Assembly: GCA_039649115.1 (NCBI GenBank)
Contig: JBBWZQ010000162.1
Coordinates: 1-12,971, forward strand
Reading direction: 5' to 3'
Length of the DNA: 12,971 bases
DNA from: DATEJJ01 sp039649115
GTDB lineage: Bacteria; Actinomycetota; Actinomycetes; Mycobacteriales; Micromonosporaceae
Positions 12,873 through 12,971 of this stretch are shown one piece after another (positions within the stretch are counted from its first letter, which is position 1; each line of letters opens with the position of its first letter). The notes under the pieces were generated by a model. It was not told where the DNA came from, searched no databases, and saw only the letters and a list, made by a program, of their open reading frames with translations. Made by a program: the position numbers and the translations under genes.

Positions 12873-12971
12873 CCTCTCCCGGGACCCTGTTTCCGCAGCG
12901 TAAGGTCCGTTTGCTGGAGCCTTTGCCGGATCTGTCGCCGTTGGAGCGCCGGACCGGGTCGAATGATTGGG
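12873..12971. other. Right-edge sequence, no gene recognised
   Basis: 99 bp between the 6C terminator and the window end without a recognisable coding start on either strand. By gene order it may be the upstream region of a + strand ssd/cpaE-like gene, which is inference. Confidence 0.4.

Overview
The window is very GC-rich, uses GTG and TTG starts freely, and its proteins (mycosin, 6-phosphogluconate-dehydrogenase-like oxidoreductase, HAD-IB phosphatase, degenerate Fic protein, Acs) are of actinobacterial type. I infer a high-GC filamentous actinomycete, most likely from the Micromonosporaceae; this rests on the general feel of the proteins and gene order, not on a search.

Layout. 1-495 is non-coding and repetitive: two full copies and one partial copy of a ~163-bp tandem repeat, each with a conserved 40-nt imperfect hairpin, then a GCCGAC hexamer run and a G-tract region. 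496-1746 (-) is a type VII secretion mycosin protease (mycP). Divergent from it, 2004-4121 (+) encodes a two-SseB-domain protein with a proline-rich linker containing nine 12-residue repeats and an unrecognised C-terminal domain; it overlaps by one base a 120-residue hypothetical protein (4121-4483, +). 4491-5438 (-) is an epoxide-hydrolase-type alpha/beta hydrolase whose nucleophile is replaced by glycine. 5566-6741 (+) is a ROK-family regulator starting at TTG. 6794-8749 (-) is acetyl-CoA synthetase. 8991-9725 (+) is a Fic-fold protein with a ruined catalytic motif but an intact inhibitory-type motif, possibly on a leaderless mRNA. 9734-10405 (-) is a three-helix membrane protein with a Pro/Gly/Tyr-rich tail. 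10499-11359 (-) is an NAD(P)-dependent oxidoreductase with a DUF1932-like C-terminus, preceded by a 19-bp triplicate repeat. 11725-12579 (-) is a HAD-IB phosphatase with a C-terminal membrane helix. 12772-12872 (+) holds three consecutive hairpins, each with a loop of 6-7 cytosines: a 6C-family small RNA, in the same relative position (divergent from the HAD gene) as the 6C RNA B11 of Mycobacterium tuberculosis.

How the parts fit. The left third is type VII secretion-associated (protease, SseB-type protein, coupled partner). The right two thirds matches, from memory, a conserved actinobacterial block (hydrolase of the EphE type, Acs, Fic-like protein, oxidoreductase, HAD, 6C RNA, then septum-site protein Ssd and tad pilus genes). 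On that basis an ssd/cpaE-like gene on the + strand is expected just past the right end. Most intriguing are the 6C RNA with three C-loops and a G6 run at the ROK ribosome binding site it could pair with, two pseudo-enzyme-like proteins (hydrolase, Fic), the repeat-rich SseB fusion with its coupled small gene, and the hairpin-bearing tandem repeats at the left edge.
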